Of a DNA stretch of 64,000 nt, positions 11,596-24,729 are shown piece by piece (the first letter of the stretch is position 1; each line of letters begins with the position of its first letter). Under the pieces are notes generated by a model. That model was not told the origin of the DNA. It worked only from the letters and a program-made list of their open reading frames with translations, and made no database searches. The DNA comes from Tetracentron sinense (lineage: Eukaryota > Streptophyta > Magnoliopsida > Trochodendrales > Trochodendraceae), in assembly GCA_015143295.1 (NCBI GenBank), contig CM026568.1:20776607-20840606 (forward strand). The letters run 5' to 3'. The translations under genes were made by a program, and so were the position numbers.

Positions 11596-12450
11596 ATGCA
11601 GTTGCATATAGTTCTGGGTTGCCTTGATTATGACTTTGCCCTCTTAGAGGAAAAGCCGGTTGTTCCTACTGCTGAGTCTTCGGACTCAGATAGGTCCTTG
11701 CATTCGAAGTGGAAGAAAGTCAATCAAATGGTCATGATGATCATTAGGGCTTCTGTTCAAGAAGCCATCAAGAGTAGTATTTTTGTTGCTGATACTGCTA
11801 AGGTTCTTCTTGAGACTATTAAGAAGCAATTTATGGGGTCTGTTAGATCTCGCCAATACACTTGTCTGACTTAGTTGATTTCATTGAAGTATGATGGTAC
11901 TGGAAAAGTTCGGAAGCATATCCTGAAGATTTCTAAGTTGATTATCTCTCTTAGAGAGTTGGAGTTGACCATTGAGGACGACCTCATGGTTCATTTGGTC
12001 ATAGTTTTGCTTCCTCAATTATTTGATGCGTTTAAGGTTAATTATAGTGCTCAGGATAAGAAGTGAGATCTGAATGAGCTAATAGCTATGTATGTTAGTG
12101 AGGAAGAGGGCATGAAGCATGGGAAAGCTGAGTCTGCAAACTTGGCTGTGAATTCTGATAGCAAGAAGAATTTTAAGAATAAGAGGTTCAAGAAGCCTAA
12201 TTCACGAAACTTCTGGCAAGGACAAAGTTCAGAACAGAGTCAATGACAGAATTCATGATATAATTTAGAAAAGAATTCAGGACATCAATTTTAGGAATAT
12301 GATAATAAATACTGAGGAACTAGAGGAAATTGAGTGTTTCTTCTGCAATGAGAAATGTCACATGAAAAGAGATTGTTTCAAGTGTAAAGATTGGTCTAGG
12401 AAGAATAAAGGGATTGATTCATCGGCGAAGTGCCAAGATTGAGCTGCTAT
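11596..12450 (+). mobile_element. Copia gag, copy 2, with zinc knuckle (fossil)
   Basis: It repeats the gag text of copy 1 and goes on past the duplication border through an ELIAMYVSEEEGMKHGK segment. A CX2CX4HX4C zinc knuckle (CFFCNEKCHMKRDC) is at about 12330-12375. These are standard copia gag parts. The reading frame is broken in a few places. Confidence 0.75.
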
Positions 12451-13440
12451 TTTTGGGGAACTCTGCACCAACAGTAGTGGAGGCTGTTGGAACTTGCTGA
12501 TTAGTATTAGACTATTTATGTTTTGTTATTAGATGATATTTTCTGTGTCATTGTTTAGGTGAAATATTATTTATGTTGGATTGGATACTGTTTAGTTTTA
12601 TTCTTGAGGGGAATGTGAACATATTTTTCAAATAGTTGATAGTAATATATTAGTGGATGATCCTTATTAACTAACATTGGACTCATATTTTGTATCATCT
12701 TTGTTGTGTATGTTTGTTGATTCTATTGCAATAATTTTATTACAAACCTATATCAGATCCTTTTAGGAGATCTACTAGGGGAAGAAGTTAGTTTTTTCTA
12801 CTGACAATGAAATATATTTTGATGAATGTGTTATTAGCAACTAAGAAGATCCTTCCAGTCTTCTAGATATTGTGAATAGTAGTGACTCTCTTGAGTGGCT
12901 AGATGCAATAAAAAATGAAATAAAATCTGTGAAAATATATTTTGTTTGGAAACTAACAGCATTACCTATTAATTTCTCAATCATTGGGTGTAGGTAGATT
13001 TACCAAATCAAATGAATGTTTTGAGATTGGTGTAGGTAGATTAACCTCAAGGTTAGTGAGAGCAAGTTTGTCATTCTTATATTGTACAATGATGACATTC
13101 ATATGTTGTTTGAAATCAAGTTTTCTTGTCAAAAAATTTTGAAATGAAAGATATGGGGAGGCAGGTTGTGTTTTTTTTTGTACCAAGATTACCAGATATC
13201 ATTGGTTTATAGGAGATGTATTGAATTAGGAGTTGTAGGTTATTTGGATTCTTATTTTGCTGGTTTTCAGGATAGTTTGAAATCCACATCAGATTTGTGT
13301 TTTTGTTAGCTCGAGATGTTGTTTCATGGATATGTGTCAAGCAGTCTTAGAGATGTCATATGATTGTAATGGAGATTTCTCAGTTCATTTTCATATTCCT
13401 CTCCTCTTTATGCTTGTTAAAGCTTTGCTAAGAGGATTGC
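12451..13440 (+). mobile_element. Decayed copia pol remnant
   Basis: Only islands of pol can be recognised. One, near 12880-12990, matches the WLDAIKNE...VW.LTALP entry to the copia reverse transcriptase. Another, near 13060-13160, matches the YxDDI/GNDIHML stretch, and one near 13240-13320 matches the DS.FAG..DSLKSTS region close to RNase H. Much of pol is absent or unreadable, and I find no 3' LTR. An old, strongly broken copy. Confidence 0.6.
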
Positions 13441-14364
13441 ACTTGGGGTCTTAGAGTTGAGGAATTGCCTTCAAACAATTCTTCTCAAATAGCATGCGGC
13501 TTAAATAAGGTATTGCACATATGTTTTTCTGTTGAAACGTTGCTCATCACTCATTATATTTTAAAATTTTATAGAGATTAATTACGATCAAAAGCAGGAC
13601 TGAACAATCAATTGGAGTAACCCAAATAATACGTTGGGAAGCTATAATTTGATAATTACGAACACAATGACAAGTATTTTTTAACACTTATTTGCTTTCA
13701 TAAATACTCATTCCAAAGCCATTTTTAGATTGCTCCGAGCTAATCTCAATTTTATAAGCAACACATAAAATAGCAAACTGCTTGCTATTTCATAACTCCG
13801 TACCTATTTTATGCCAAAACTTGTTTTAAAGCATGCCATTGAGACTTGCGGGCGCTGTGTCGTCCTGAAAGCTTTATACCTCATTAAAGTAGTGGTCATT
13901 TATTTTATTTTGATAAGGTAATCTAAACGCACAACTACGCACCATAAGGTAACCCACACAATCACTCCAAAAGGGCTATTCCCTTAATGAGTCCCCAATT
14001 TCGCATGAATACAATGCTAGTGCCACACGTATACAATGATAATAGCTCTTCTTTACACTTTTTTTTTTTGTGTCCACATAATGAACTCACACACACATGC
14101 ACACAAAAACTCACATCCACTATACACGCTCACACACATGCCCCCCCCCCCCCAAAAAAAAAAAAAGAAAAACGACAGGGAGGTGGTGATTTATAAGGCA
14201 CGCTCAAGAGCAGATATTTGATCATCCTGAAATCGGTCTTTTTCTTCTATTTAATTACCCAGAAAATAGGTAAAAACTGAAAAATATAAGAAAAAATTAT
14301 AATTAAGAGTAGTATTAAAAAACTATTTTTTCTCTCTCTAAATTCACATATTTTATTGACAATC
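13441..14364. other. Spacer without a recognised gene
   Basis: AT-rich. It holds a C-run followed by an A-run at about 14142-14165 and a short 'cacac' tract near 14088-14140. Short open frames here have no family features. Confidence 0.5.
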
Positions 14365-14546
14365 AAATAAGGGGTTTATGTTATATAGCAAAAGGTCATG
14401 GGTTCGACTTCTCACTCTCCCTTTGGGGTCAGTCCCGGATGGGATTTTTCTAGACTTACCTGATGTAACAGGTTACGGGTTCTCGTCGCGCCCTCGGGGA
14501 TTAGTCTTGACTCTAACAGTTAGGGGCATCTTGAGTTACCAAAAAA
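14365..14546 (+). mobile_element. SINE-like fragment
   Basis: A box B-like gggttcgactt lies near 14400, followed by a body ('ggtcagtcccggatggga', 'cgcgccctcgggg') and an A-rich end (ccaaaaaaac). A clear box A is missing, so it is probably truncated. No target-site repeat was identified. Confidence 0.45.
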
Positions 14547-14982
14547 ACATTTTAGGCCATACTCGCAAAGCTACAACTCATCCTAAGTGTAATAATTATA
14601 AGAAAAATAGTTAACGTACCCATGGTTCCCATTTTGTAACGGAATGGTAAGTCCTCATTGGTCCACACCCCAATTTTAAATACTTACCTACTATGGTTAA
14701 AATTCACTCACCCCTAAGGTTTAGCGGTTTAGCAATCCAATCGTGGTTTTCCATTTCTAAAAAGAAAAACCAAAATCTTAGGGGCCGTGTTTGGATACAC
14801 TTTCATTTTTCTGTCTTTATTTTCTGTTTTTTTTAATTAGAAATGACATTCTCTTTTCAAATTTTTTAAACAGAAAACATGTTCGACATTTCTAACTGTT
14901 ACTTGTTTTAAAAAAGAGAAAACAAAAAAGCATGTTTGGTTATGATATAATGAACATAATAATGAGTAAACAATTTCAATTC
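14547..14982. other. AT-rich spacer, no gene seen
   Basis: A 'ggggccgtgtttggata' phrase near 14780, common at plant MITE ends, is the only suggestive text. 'Ccaaacatactttgtat' near 15590 could be its partner, with the minisatellite inserted between. Confidence 0.35.
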
Positions 14983-15440
14983 ATGGTGGAGGTAGTGGTG
15001 TGTGTTGGTGGTGGAGGTTAGTTGTGGTGGTGCGTGGTGGTTTGTGGTAGGTGGTGGGTGGTGGATTGGTGAGCGGTGGAGTGGTGGTGGTGTGGTGTGG
15101 TGTTGGTCGTGGAGTGCTGGGTAGTGGTGGTGGATTGGTGTGTGGTGGAGGGGAGTGGTGGGTGGTGGAGTGGTGGTGGTGGTGGTGGGTGGTGGTTTGG
15201 TGGTGGTGGTAGTGGTGGGTGGTGGTTGGTGGGTGGTGGTAGTGGTGGGTGGTGGTTGGTGGGTGGTGGAGTGGTGGTGAGTGGTGGTCGTGGGTGGTGG
15301 GTGGTAGGTGGTGGAGTGGTGGAGTGGTGGTGGTAGGTGGTGGATTGGTGGGGGTGGTGCTGGTGCTGGTGCTGGTGGAGTGGTGGGTGGTGCTGATGCT
15401 CGTGGAGTGGTGACGGTGGTGGTGGTGGTGTGGTGGTAGT
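14983..15440. repeat. GGT-rich minisatellite
   Basis: Imperfect units of (gtggtggt) with interspersed ggtgga, gtgggtggtgg and tggtgctggtgctgg. The G-richness on + and C-richness on - produce long open frames of Gly/Trp/Val or His/Thr/Pro, which I do not consider genes. A T-run follows at 15478-15504. Confidence 0.95.
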
Positions 15441-15937
15441 AGTTTTGGTGATTGTGGTATAACACCAAATGTTTTTGTTTTTTTTTTTGTTTTTTTTTTT
15501 TTTTAATTTCCAAAACTAGAGGTATTTTGTGACAAATTTTTTAAAATTTTATTACTAATTTTTAAAAACAACAAACAGAAATATATTTACCAAACATACT
15601 TTGTATAAATTTTTTCAAAATTTTACTTTTAAAAACAAAAAATAGAAGTGCAAATAAAGGAAGCCTAAATTTTAATTTAGTTAAGCTTAACCAAGGTTAA
15701 AAGAGGTGTTAATAGGGACACGAGGACATGGGGTAAGATATTAAACAGACCGATGGGCCCGCTAAGTAGTGCTCTAATTATAAACATGTTTGTTATGGGC
15801 TCCACTTGAAAAAAATAAATTCTAGTTTCTACGTTTAGAGCATGTGACTAGACCTCCAGCTAGGCTAGGCGCTAGCACTCTTTTTTGCTACTTTCATGCC
15901 CTCTCGTTTTGAACCCTCCTTTTGAACTTATAAGTAA
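15441..15937. other. Spacer without a recognised gene
   Basis: AT-rich text with a possible half MITE terminus (aggcgctagcactc) near 15870. Otherwise nothing is recognised. Confidence 0.4.
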
Positions 15938-16193
15938 TAAGCGGGTGGCACATGCGATGTAAGTGAGAGCGAGAGGAAGGATTTAACCACAGTTGATTGG
16001 AGTTAAAAGAGACACGTGTTAATTTGTAGGTGCGATTGAACTCTCCCTCAGTTCAATCGTGATTGACTGTGATTCTATTCTTTAAATAGATATATGAGGA
16101 TAGTCTGGGAATGAAAATAAAACATTAAATTAAAGTTTTGTTTTATATAAGGATAGTTTAGGAATTTCGAAATCTCCCATTATAATAGCAAAG
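15938..16193 (-). mobile_element. Helitron-like non-autonomous element, subfamily A
   Basis: The inverse complement of the element at 2448. The 5' end (ctttgctattataatggga, inverted) is at 16193 and the 3' end with a degenerate hairpin near 15938-15960. It includes the 'ttcaatcgtgattga' and 'acacgtgtt' words of the shared module. The terminal tetranucleotide is not a clean CTAG. Confidence 0.45.
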
Positions 16194-16430
16194 AAGAGGT
16201 GTCTCTAAAATTTTTTATTTTTCAAGGAAAGGTGGGTATGATTATGAGAAGTTGAAACCGGCAAAGTGGAAGAATTTATCACGTGGTGGCATCCATTGCT
16301 TTTCTGATGGGACGGCTGCCCATAATGGACTCACGAACATTTGGATCATCAGCCTTGTTGCCTCCTTTATTGCAATGAAATTATTGTTTATATTTGAGAA
16401 AATAATATTGAACATCATGAATACTTTATC

Positions 16431-16472
<42 letters not shown>

Positions 16473-16764
16473 TTATTTATTTTTGCTGATTGAAACGTAG
16501 TGAGGCCGCAACCCTGATTAGTGAGTTAGTATCTATTCTGAGTTAGTGACAGGTGGAGATTACAACACTCGCATCCTCTTAGGAATGGATCCCAGACCAA
16601 GTGTGTGGTGACTAGCACCACAACCAATGGGGCAAGCTTAGCTTCTCACTTTATCACAAATATTAGGGATCGAAAAGTCTGAGTCGTGTTTCGTCGATCA
16701 TTTCAAGACTGTATGTCATTAGATTTTAAAAGTTTTTTAATGTAGGTTGCAAATGCAACCCGTG
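16194..16764. other. Spacer without a recognised gene
   Basis: It contains a (TA)n tract at about 16435-16468 followed by 'tattta' repeats. The 'ctagcaccacaacca' text near 16610 may be repeat-derived. No gene is supported. Confidence 0.4.
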
Positions 16765-19604
16765 TGTCGCGACCCAAAATACCCCATAAAAGTTAGGGAT
16801 ACTTTAGCTCGTGATGTGTCACATCCGATACTAAATCATCCTGTAAAAATACGCAAGACATAATATAGCGGAATCATAATATAATGCGGAAGCGTGAACT
16901 AAAATTTTCTTTCTATATATATGACTGTATTCCAAGTTTGTACAATAATTAAACCAAAACAAGAGTGGACATGTCCACTCATCAAAATACAAAAACCAAA
17001 AACTTCACTGTCTCTCTACTAAACAATAGTCTAGATAAGGTCACCTATTTAGATCTCTGTCCTTCTGAGGCTGTAACGGGATAGCCGCCTCGTCTTCTGC
17101 ATACTCCTCCTTCTCAACTTATGGCTCGGAATTATTAATGTCAAACGAATCTGTCGACATAAAATGTACGGTTGAACATGTAATACTCAACGTTTAATAA
17201 GTAAGCTAACAATGTTATAACAACAATAATATCACATGCGAGTACTTAAAGAATAAAATTCATAATTCGTACTTAAAACTAACATAGAATCGTTCATCAA
17301 ATCTTACCTTTCATGGAAAACAAAACACCTTTTATAAGGCTTATGAGTTCTTATGAGCCTTGTGAGTCTTTGTGAGTTCCTTATGAGCTTATGAGTTCTT
17401 ATAAGTCTTATGAGTTCCTTATGAGCTTTTGAGTTCTTATAAGTCTTATGAGTTCTATATGAGCTTACGAGTTCTTATGAGTCTTATAAATTCTTGTGAG
17501 ATTTCTTATGAGACTTCTTTTTTAGATTCTTATAAGAAGGAGGTTAGTACCCTTAAAATCTGGGCTACCAACCTCTTTGACAATCCACCAAACTTATGAG
17601 ACTTTCTTGTGAGCAAGAGATTAGTATCCGCAAAACCCTGAGCTACCAACCTCCATGACAATCTACCAAACTTATGAGACTTTTTTATGAGACTTCCTTT
17701 CAAGATTTCTTATGAGCAAAAGGTTAGCACCCATAAAACTTTGAGCTATCAACCTCCTTGACAATCCACCAAACTTATGAGACTTTCTACTGAGCAAGAG
17801 GTTAATACCCGCAAAACCCTAGACTACCAACCTCATTATATGATCCTTGAACTTATGAGAAATTCTTATATCTTAGCTTATGAGCAAGATGTTAGCACCC
17901 GAACTATCCTGGGCTACCAAAATCCTTGACCAACCGTATTGATATGATTAATGCATAGGAAATTGTACTTGTATTTCCTTATGAGTTTCACTTATTTGTT
18001 TCCATTCCTAGTGCTTATGAGAAAATCTCGATCATGTAAAACATAGAGTGCGTGGAGAGGTTGTGAGCATCACAATATACTTAGGAAAGTTTGAGCATTT
18101 CATACATGTTCATACAAGACCTATTAACATTATAGTAATCTTAGAAAAATCCTAAAAATATGGAACATCTTCATTCATGGTATTACATCATAATAATCTT
18201 GGCTATTAAGTCAATTTCATCAACATCATGCCCACATCATGTTTTATTTAAAAATAATATCTCAAAAATAAATTTACCATTGACCTTGAGAAAATCCCCC
18301 AATTTAAAACTCTTATTTATAGGTTGAATCATAACAAGGTTAGAAAATAAGTGTATTTACTTATGAGGTTACAACAAGTTAGTTAGTAGAGTGTAGTTAC
18401 TCTTATTCTTGAGAAATCTCCATTTAAAATCCACATTTCATAAATTGGGTTATAACAAAGTTAGATAGGAAAATGTATTTACAAAATCCTATTCAACATC
18501 AAGCATTTAATCCTCTTGTTCAATAGTTGTTCCATAATAAAGCTAGATAGTAGAATTTTCTTAATTTGGAAAAGTCGAAACCCCTTTGATCTTAAAGCTT
18601 TGAGATGGTTGAAAAGCTTGAATAAGTGAAATCGTGCTTGAGGAAGAAAATCAAGCTTCTAGGAAGAAGATTCAAGCCTTAGGATGCAAGAATCGTGCTC
18701 CTCTTGATCTCAAATGAAAACTCTTTTTGGAAACCCTAGATCTCTCCATTTTCCTCTCAAAAGATGTTTCTCAATGTGTTAAAACCTTTAATCCCACAAA
18801 AATTGAGTATTTGTAGTGTTAGGATTGAAAAATCATGCTTAAACCCCTTAACAAACTCATTTTTAGCGTCCAGACAAGTCCACGTCGATGTTTGAGTTAG
18901 GCGTCGACGTCTAGGTCACAAACGTCGATGTTTGGGGATGTTTTTGCATCTGTTTATAGCCAAACGTCGACGTCTGGAAACTCTAACTGTCTTGAGTTTT
19001 TTCCTCTATGGTATTTTGATCAAAATTTTTGACTCGCTCATCAGATTTTGATGATTCAACTTGCGTTGAATTCGTCATTTAAAGGAAAATAATTTTGTGT
19101 CTAATGAATAAATCATAATTTTGAGTTCTTAATTGTCTAAATGAAACTGACTGGTCTAAAATGGATTTCAGCAGCCCAGAATTTCAGCAGACCCGATTTC
19201 GGAAATCAAATATTTAACCTATTTTTGACTAAAAATCTAGAAAAATGATAAACATGAATCTCGAAGAGGGTCTCTATACCTTTCTAATGGTTCAAGAATC
19301 ATTTGATTCCAATCAACGGTGACAAAACTAGAGTTCCCCAAAGTTGAGGGTATGGTAAGACATAACTCTTGCTGACACTTAAGAGTATTTTATATTCTTA
19401 CTCCTTCATCCAAACACTCATAAACTTAAGATAGTATTCTTAAGGCTTTAATACATGTCATAAAACATCATACACCCAAAATATATCAAAACAAGTTTCT
19501 TATTATCATTAATAACCATTAAAGGCATTACAATAGGCTTTAAGCCTTGACACTATTAACAACACTATTTATCATGTCATGCCATCAAAATCCGGGGTTC
19601 TACA
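16765..19604 (-). repeat. 3' LTR of the gypsy element
   Basis: On the + strand it runs from TGTCGCGACCC to ...GGGGTTCTACA. It includes a cttatgag/ttcttatgag short tandem repeat (about 17335-17520), then three or more roughly 90 bp repeats built on 'gaggttagta' and 'ctaccaacctc' (about 17530-17940). Near 18880-18980 several acgtcga(c/t)gt words occur. Confidence 0.9.
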
Positions 19605-19632
19605 TCCTCCCCCCCCCCCCCCCCCCCCCCCC
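19605..19632 (-). other. Polypurine tract
   Basis: TCCT followed by an unbroken C-run on the + strand, that is a G-run on the element strand. It directly abuts the 3' LTR, the place where plus-strand DNA synthesis is primed. Confidence 0.85.
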
Positions 19633-19752
19633 TTACAGCAATTTCGTCCCCGAAATTAGGACGATACAAGAAAATACAAAGAAGACAAAATACATGAACT
19701 GAAACTATAGAAACAACTGAGGGAATTTTTCCCTCACTTCCGCTTCTCACTC

Positions 19753-22700
19753 TCATGTGGCTTCTTCCACTGAATGGTGTTGCCACTTAACGAGAGCCAA
19801 TGGGATGGTCTTGGTTCGCAAGATTTGTTCTTTACGATCCAGTATCTGGACCGATTGCTCCACTATAATGAGATCCTCCCGAATTTCCAAAGGATCGAGA
19901 TCAATGACATAAGATGGATCTGGGATGTACTTCCAGAGTATGGACACATGAAACACATTATGAACCACTGTCATATGAGTGGGTAGAGCAACCCGATAAG
20001 CAACCTCACCAACTCGGGTGATGATCTCAAACGGACCCACATACCTCGGACTGAGCTTGCCCCTCTTGCCAAATCTCATAACACCCTTTGTCAGCGAAAC
20101 CTTAACAAACACAAAATCGCCAACACTAAACTTGAGATCTCGCCTATTGTTGTCGGCATAGCTTTTCTGCCTATCTTGAGCCATCTTCAACCTCTCCTTA
20201 ATGATCTTGACCTTATCCGCGGTCTGCTCACTTAACTCAGGACCCAATACTTTTTTCTCTCCAACTTCATCCCAATATAGAGGAGACCTACAACTTCGCT
20301 CATACAAGACCTCAAAAGGTGTCATTTGGATGTTTGTCTGATAACTGTTATTATAGGATAACTCAACCAATGACAAGTGATCCTCTCAACTGTCTTTGAA
20401 GTCCAACATGCAAGCTCGGAGCATGTCCTTTATAATCTAGTTCACCCTCTTGGTCTGCCCATCTATCTAATGATGAAAGGCGGTGCTAAAGTCCAAACGG
20501 GAACTCATAGCGCTCTAGAAGCTCTTCTAGAACCTGGAAGTAAATCTCGGATCCCGATCTGAAACAATATTCACTGGCACCCCATGCAATCGAACCACCT
20601 TTTTGATGTATAGTGCTGCAAGTTGGTTCGAGTTGAACGTGGTCCAATATAACAAGAAATTGACGGCTTTCGTTAAACGGTTAACCACCACCCAAATGGC
20701 ATCGGAGTTCTTCACCATCCTTGGCAACCCAACAATGAAATCCGTGGAGATGTTCTCCTATTTCTAGTCGGGAATATGAAGGGATTGCAAGAGCCCTACT
20801 GGCCTTATATGCTCGGCCTACACCTATTGGCATTCCAAGCATCTTAACACATACTTTGCGACTTCCCTCTTCATGTTCCGCCACCAATAGTGTCTTTTCA
20901 AGTTCTGGTACATTTTCGTGCCCCCATGATGTACCATGTACTTTGACCCGTGAGCTTCATCTAAGATCTCACTCCTCAACTCTGTATCATCCGGAACACA
21001 TAACCTTCCTTTAAATGTGATAGCTTTTCATCACTATTCAAAGAGAATTCATCACTCTCATTGCTAACTGCCTTATCTCTGTAAGCAATTAGCTCCGTAT
21101 CCGAACCCTACAACTGTTGGATCCGAACCAAGATATAAGATCTGGCCGTAATATTAGTCATGATTGGCCCAAAAATTGGAATGCTTAAACTAGTATCGAG
21201 GTTTGCCATAACCTCCAACATCTTCCACTCGTGAACCATCATATGGGCTACAAGTCTAGGAGGCTTCATGCTCAGAGCATCTGCCACCACATTTGTCTTA
21301 CCCGGGTGATACTGAATGGAGCACTCGTAGTCTTTCAGGAACTTCATCCAACGACACTGCCTCAGATTCAGCTCCTTCTAGGAAAACAAATATTTCAAGC
21401 TTTTGTGATTCGTGAACACATCAAATTGTTCCCTATAAAGGTAATGGCGTCAAATCTTTAATGCAAATACCACTGTGGCCAACTCCAAGTCGTGAGTGGG
21501 ATAGTTCCTCTCATGGTCTTTTAACTGTCGGGAAGCATAGGTGATGACCTTCCCGTGCTGCATAAGAACACATCCTAACCCGATATTTGATGCATCACTG
21601 TAAACCATGAAACCGCCACCCCTAGATGGTACTGTGAGAATAAGGGTCGTAGTAAGCCGCTTCTTCAACTCCGTGAAGCTCGCTTCGCACTTCTCGCTCC
21701 AAGTGAACTTACCATTTTTCTGTGTCAAATACGTGAGCGGTGCTGCAAAACTGGAGAACCCCTCTACGAATCTCTGGTAGTAGCATGCCAACCCGAGAAA
21801 ACTGCAAATCTCAGTAACACTCTTGTGTCTCTCCCAACTCATCATTGCTTCTATCTTCACTGGATCGACTGATATACTTTCTGCTGACACAACGTGGCCA
21901 AGGAATGCTACATTTTCTAACCAAAACTCACACTTGCTCAACTTAGCATACAGACTATGCTCCTGTAAAGTCTCAAGTGTAAGACGAATGTCTCGATCAT
22001 GATCCTCTCATGTCTAGGAATACACCAAAATGTCATCGACGAATACAATGACACACCGATCAAGAAAAGGTCTGAACACCAGGTTCATCAGATCCATAAA
22101 AGCATCTGATGCGTTCGTCAGACCAAAAGGCATGACTAGGAATTCGTAGTGCCCGTACCGAGTCCTAAAGGCAGTTTTGGGAACGTCTTTGGCCTTAATC
22201 TTCAACTGATGATACCTTGATCGCAGATCAATCTTGGAGAAGAATCTTGCTCCCTTCAGTTAGTCAAACAAATCGTCTATCTGAGGTAATGGATAACGGT
22301 TCTTAATCGGAACTTTGTTCAATTGCTTGTAGTCAATGCACATCTTCATCGACCTATCCTTCTTCTTTACGAAGAGCATTGGAGTTCCCCATGATGACAC
22401 ACTTGGTTAAAAGAAACCGAGCTACTGCAGCTCTTCTATCTACTCCTTCAACTCTTTAAGTTCAACCGGGGTCATCCTATATGGAGCCCTATAAATCGAA
22501 GTAGTGTCTAGAGCCAGATCTATAGCAAACTCTATCTTCCTATCTGAAGGCAATCTCGGCAAGTCCTCGGGAAATACATCCAAATAATCACTCACAACTG
22601 GGATGGCTGAGGAGTCTCGTGCCTCCGAATTCAAGAGACTGAAAGCTGCAAAACGGGCTACGTCTCTCCTTCGTAGCCCTCGAAAGTGAAACGGTTTAAC

Positions 22701-24300
22701 ACCCTCTGGCTTGAAATTCACCTTCTTCTCGAAGCAAGCCACATGCGCATGGTGTGCAGCAAGTCAATCCATCCCGAGAATGACATCAAAGTTTAGGTCT
22801 TAGAACTCAAGGATGATCAGATCGACCTGTAACTCATGTTGCCCAACTTGGACTATATAATCCCAGTATCCTCGATCTATATCAACTAACTTGTCAAGCG
22901 GAGTTAAGATGGTCAACTCCTGACTTAGACGACCCGACTTAGAAGAGAACACTTTGACGAAGTTAGGTGACACAAAGGAATTTGTCGATCCCGTGTCAAT
23001 CAACACGCGAGCTAAGCACTCATTCACTAGCAAAGCGCCTGTGCATTATAATTAATTAAAGTCAATAATTTTCAAAACACACATAGAGTATAGGTAGCAT
23101 GATATACATGTAAGCAAACATATAATATATAATACTCATTAATTCATACTTAAAGAATTTACAATTTTAGCGTACCTTGCACAACATCATCAGATGCCTA
23201 TGCGTCTCATTCCTTCAAGGCAAAGACCCGGCCCTAGTTTGCCTTCGAGGTGGTGGTATGGATTGTGTGGATCGTGAGGGTCTAGATGCAGAAGCCTGTG
23301 AAGACCCCTACTAAGAAGTCTACCGAACTGGGGGCTTACTCCCCTGAGGTTGGGCGGGTTGCAACTGCCTACGAGGGCAATCCCTAATCATGTGATTCAC
23401 ATCTCCACAATGAAAACACACACCCGAAAGTTTGCGACACTCTTCAGTCTTGTGTCTCCAACCACAATAAGGACATTCCTCAAATGATGATGAGGATGTA
23501 GGTGGCACATATCAGGTGGCCTGTGAAAAAGTGGGGCGAGGTGCCTGTGTAGTAGTCGGGCGAGACTCCTGTGGTACCATGGGAGGCCTCTGTGACTGCA
23601 TCAGCCTGGCTGCCTGATATAGGGCTGTCCTAGCCCTCTTTTTCGATGGCCCCGAGCCACTAGACTGACCTCGACTCATCTCTTTCTTCTTGAAAAATTC
23701 TTCTCAGCAAGCTTTGCTTTGTTCACAATCTCTCCCTAGGTACCCATCTGGAACATCGAGACCCGGTCTCGGATGGAGTCCTTTAGTCCCCTCTCAAACT
23801 TCCTGACTCGCATATTCTCTGAAGCAATCAGCTGCGGTGCGAATCGGAACAACTCCATGAATGTGGCCTCGTAGTCTGCCACAGACATATCTCCCTGTAC
23901 TAAGGAGAGACACTTCATCTCCTTCTCCCTAACAGACATGGGGAAGTATTGCTTGTAGAAGACATCCAAAAATTCCGCCCCATTACCATGGCTCACCTGC
24001 CCTGGCGGCCTCCCTTTGCCTTTATGCAACTCTCCACCAGTGCTCAGCCACATCTTCCATCACAAAAGTGGTCCAGTCCACTTGTTACTCATCTGTACAA
24101 CGGAGCGCCTTGAATATCTTCTCTATCTGCATGATCCATGCTCTGAAACCATAGAATTAGAAGTGCCAATGAAGGTAGGAGGATGCAATCTCCTAAATGT
24201 TTCAAGTCCTACGGTATGGTGTACCGGAGGAGGTGCAGGCGTATTAGTAGCAGCAGGCCTGACTGCTAGCATCGCCAAGGTCTCTGCTATGGATGCAAAG
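19753..24300 (-). mobile_element. gag-pol region of the gypsy element (fossil)
   Basis: Gag (Retrotrans_gag-like, FLDVFYKQYFP ... SVADYEATFMEL) is at about 23740-24000 and a zinc knuckle CFHCGDVNHMIRDC near 23390-23430. The protease (LIDTGSTNSFV) is near 22960-23000. Reverse transcriptase, including FVDDILVYS, is at about 22010-22740. RNase H ([14 protein letters not shown]) is near 21540-21610. The integrase core (VVNRLTKAVNF, HGVPVNIVSDRDPRF) is at about 20530-20700. The C-terminal part with VGPFEI, VFHVSILWKY and a chromodomain-like LALVKWQHHSVEEATWE end is at 19753-20376. The order is that of Ty3/gypsy. Broken in roughly a dozen places. Confidence 0.9.
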
Positions 24301-24708
24301 GCCTGAGCAAAATCAGGTTGTGCATCACCCGATGGAGGAGGGGATGATCCACTACTCCTAGTATGGTGTCCACGATCCCGTGAGCCATGTCACATGATTG
24401 CGTCCTAAGAACAATAGCAAAACATGAGTCTAACTCGGAAACCATGATTATTTAAGCATTGAAGTTCAAAAACATCAAACATTCATATAAGAATAGAGCA
24501 TACATCAGATATACACACCATAGTATAATAATACACTTGAGGTCAGCTTCGCTAAGAACCTCTTAAAGCGAAGACACTAGATCGGTTCCAACCAGTTATG
24601 AACTAAGACTAAATAATTAGTCTATACTTGGAATACAACTCTCTATTCGGACCTAATGCCTTGGTTCAAGCGTGGTATCATATTCTAAAGACCCTAGAGA
24701 ACCTAATA
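24301..24708 (-). mobile_element. Leader of the gypsy element
   Basis: Non-coding stretch between the primer-binding site and gag. It includes 'acctcttaaagcgaag' and no other recognisable signal. Confidence 0.5.
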
Positions 24709-24725
24709 CCAAGGCTCTGATACCA
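24709..24725 (-). other. Primer-binding site of the gypsy element
   Basis: Reading on the - strand it is tggtatcagagccttgg, complementary to initiator tRNA-Met. It lies four bases inside the right LTR. Confidence 0.9.
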
Positions 24726-24729
24726 CCTC

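Larger units (their letters stand above)
5968..12045. repeat. Tandem duplication, two 3.04 kb units
   Basis: Unit 1 is 5968-9006 and unit 2 is 9007-12045. Each carries about 430 bp of flank, a copia LTR, the primer-binding site, the leader and part of gag. In the 606 bp LTR stretch I count about five differences between the units, roughly 1%. The junction shares an aattat(a)g microhomology between the sequence before unit 1 and the sequence where unit 2 continues into gag. The duplication is therefore a local event later than the copia insertion, and the two LTRs are not a 5'/3' pair. Confidence 0.9.

Noticed and set aside
14908-15513. 201-codon - strand frame of His, Thr and Pro
   Set aside because: It is the complement of the GGT minisatellite; its composition follows the repeat and no domain is present.
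17337-17940. CRISPR-like spaced repeats
   Set aside because: The spacing is irregular, the 'spacers' are related to each other, and the array lies in a plant retroelement LTR.
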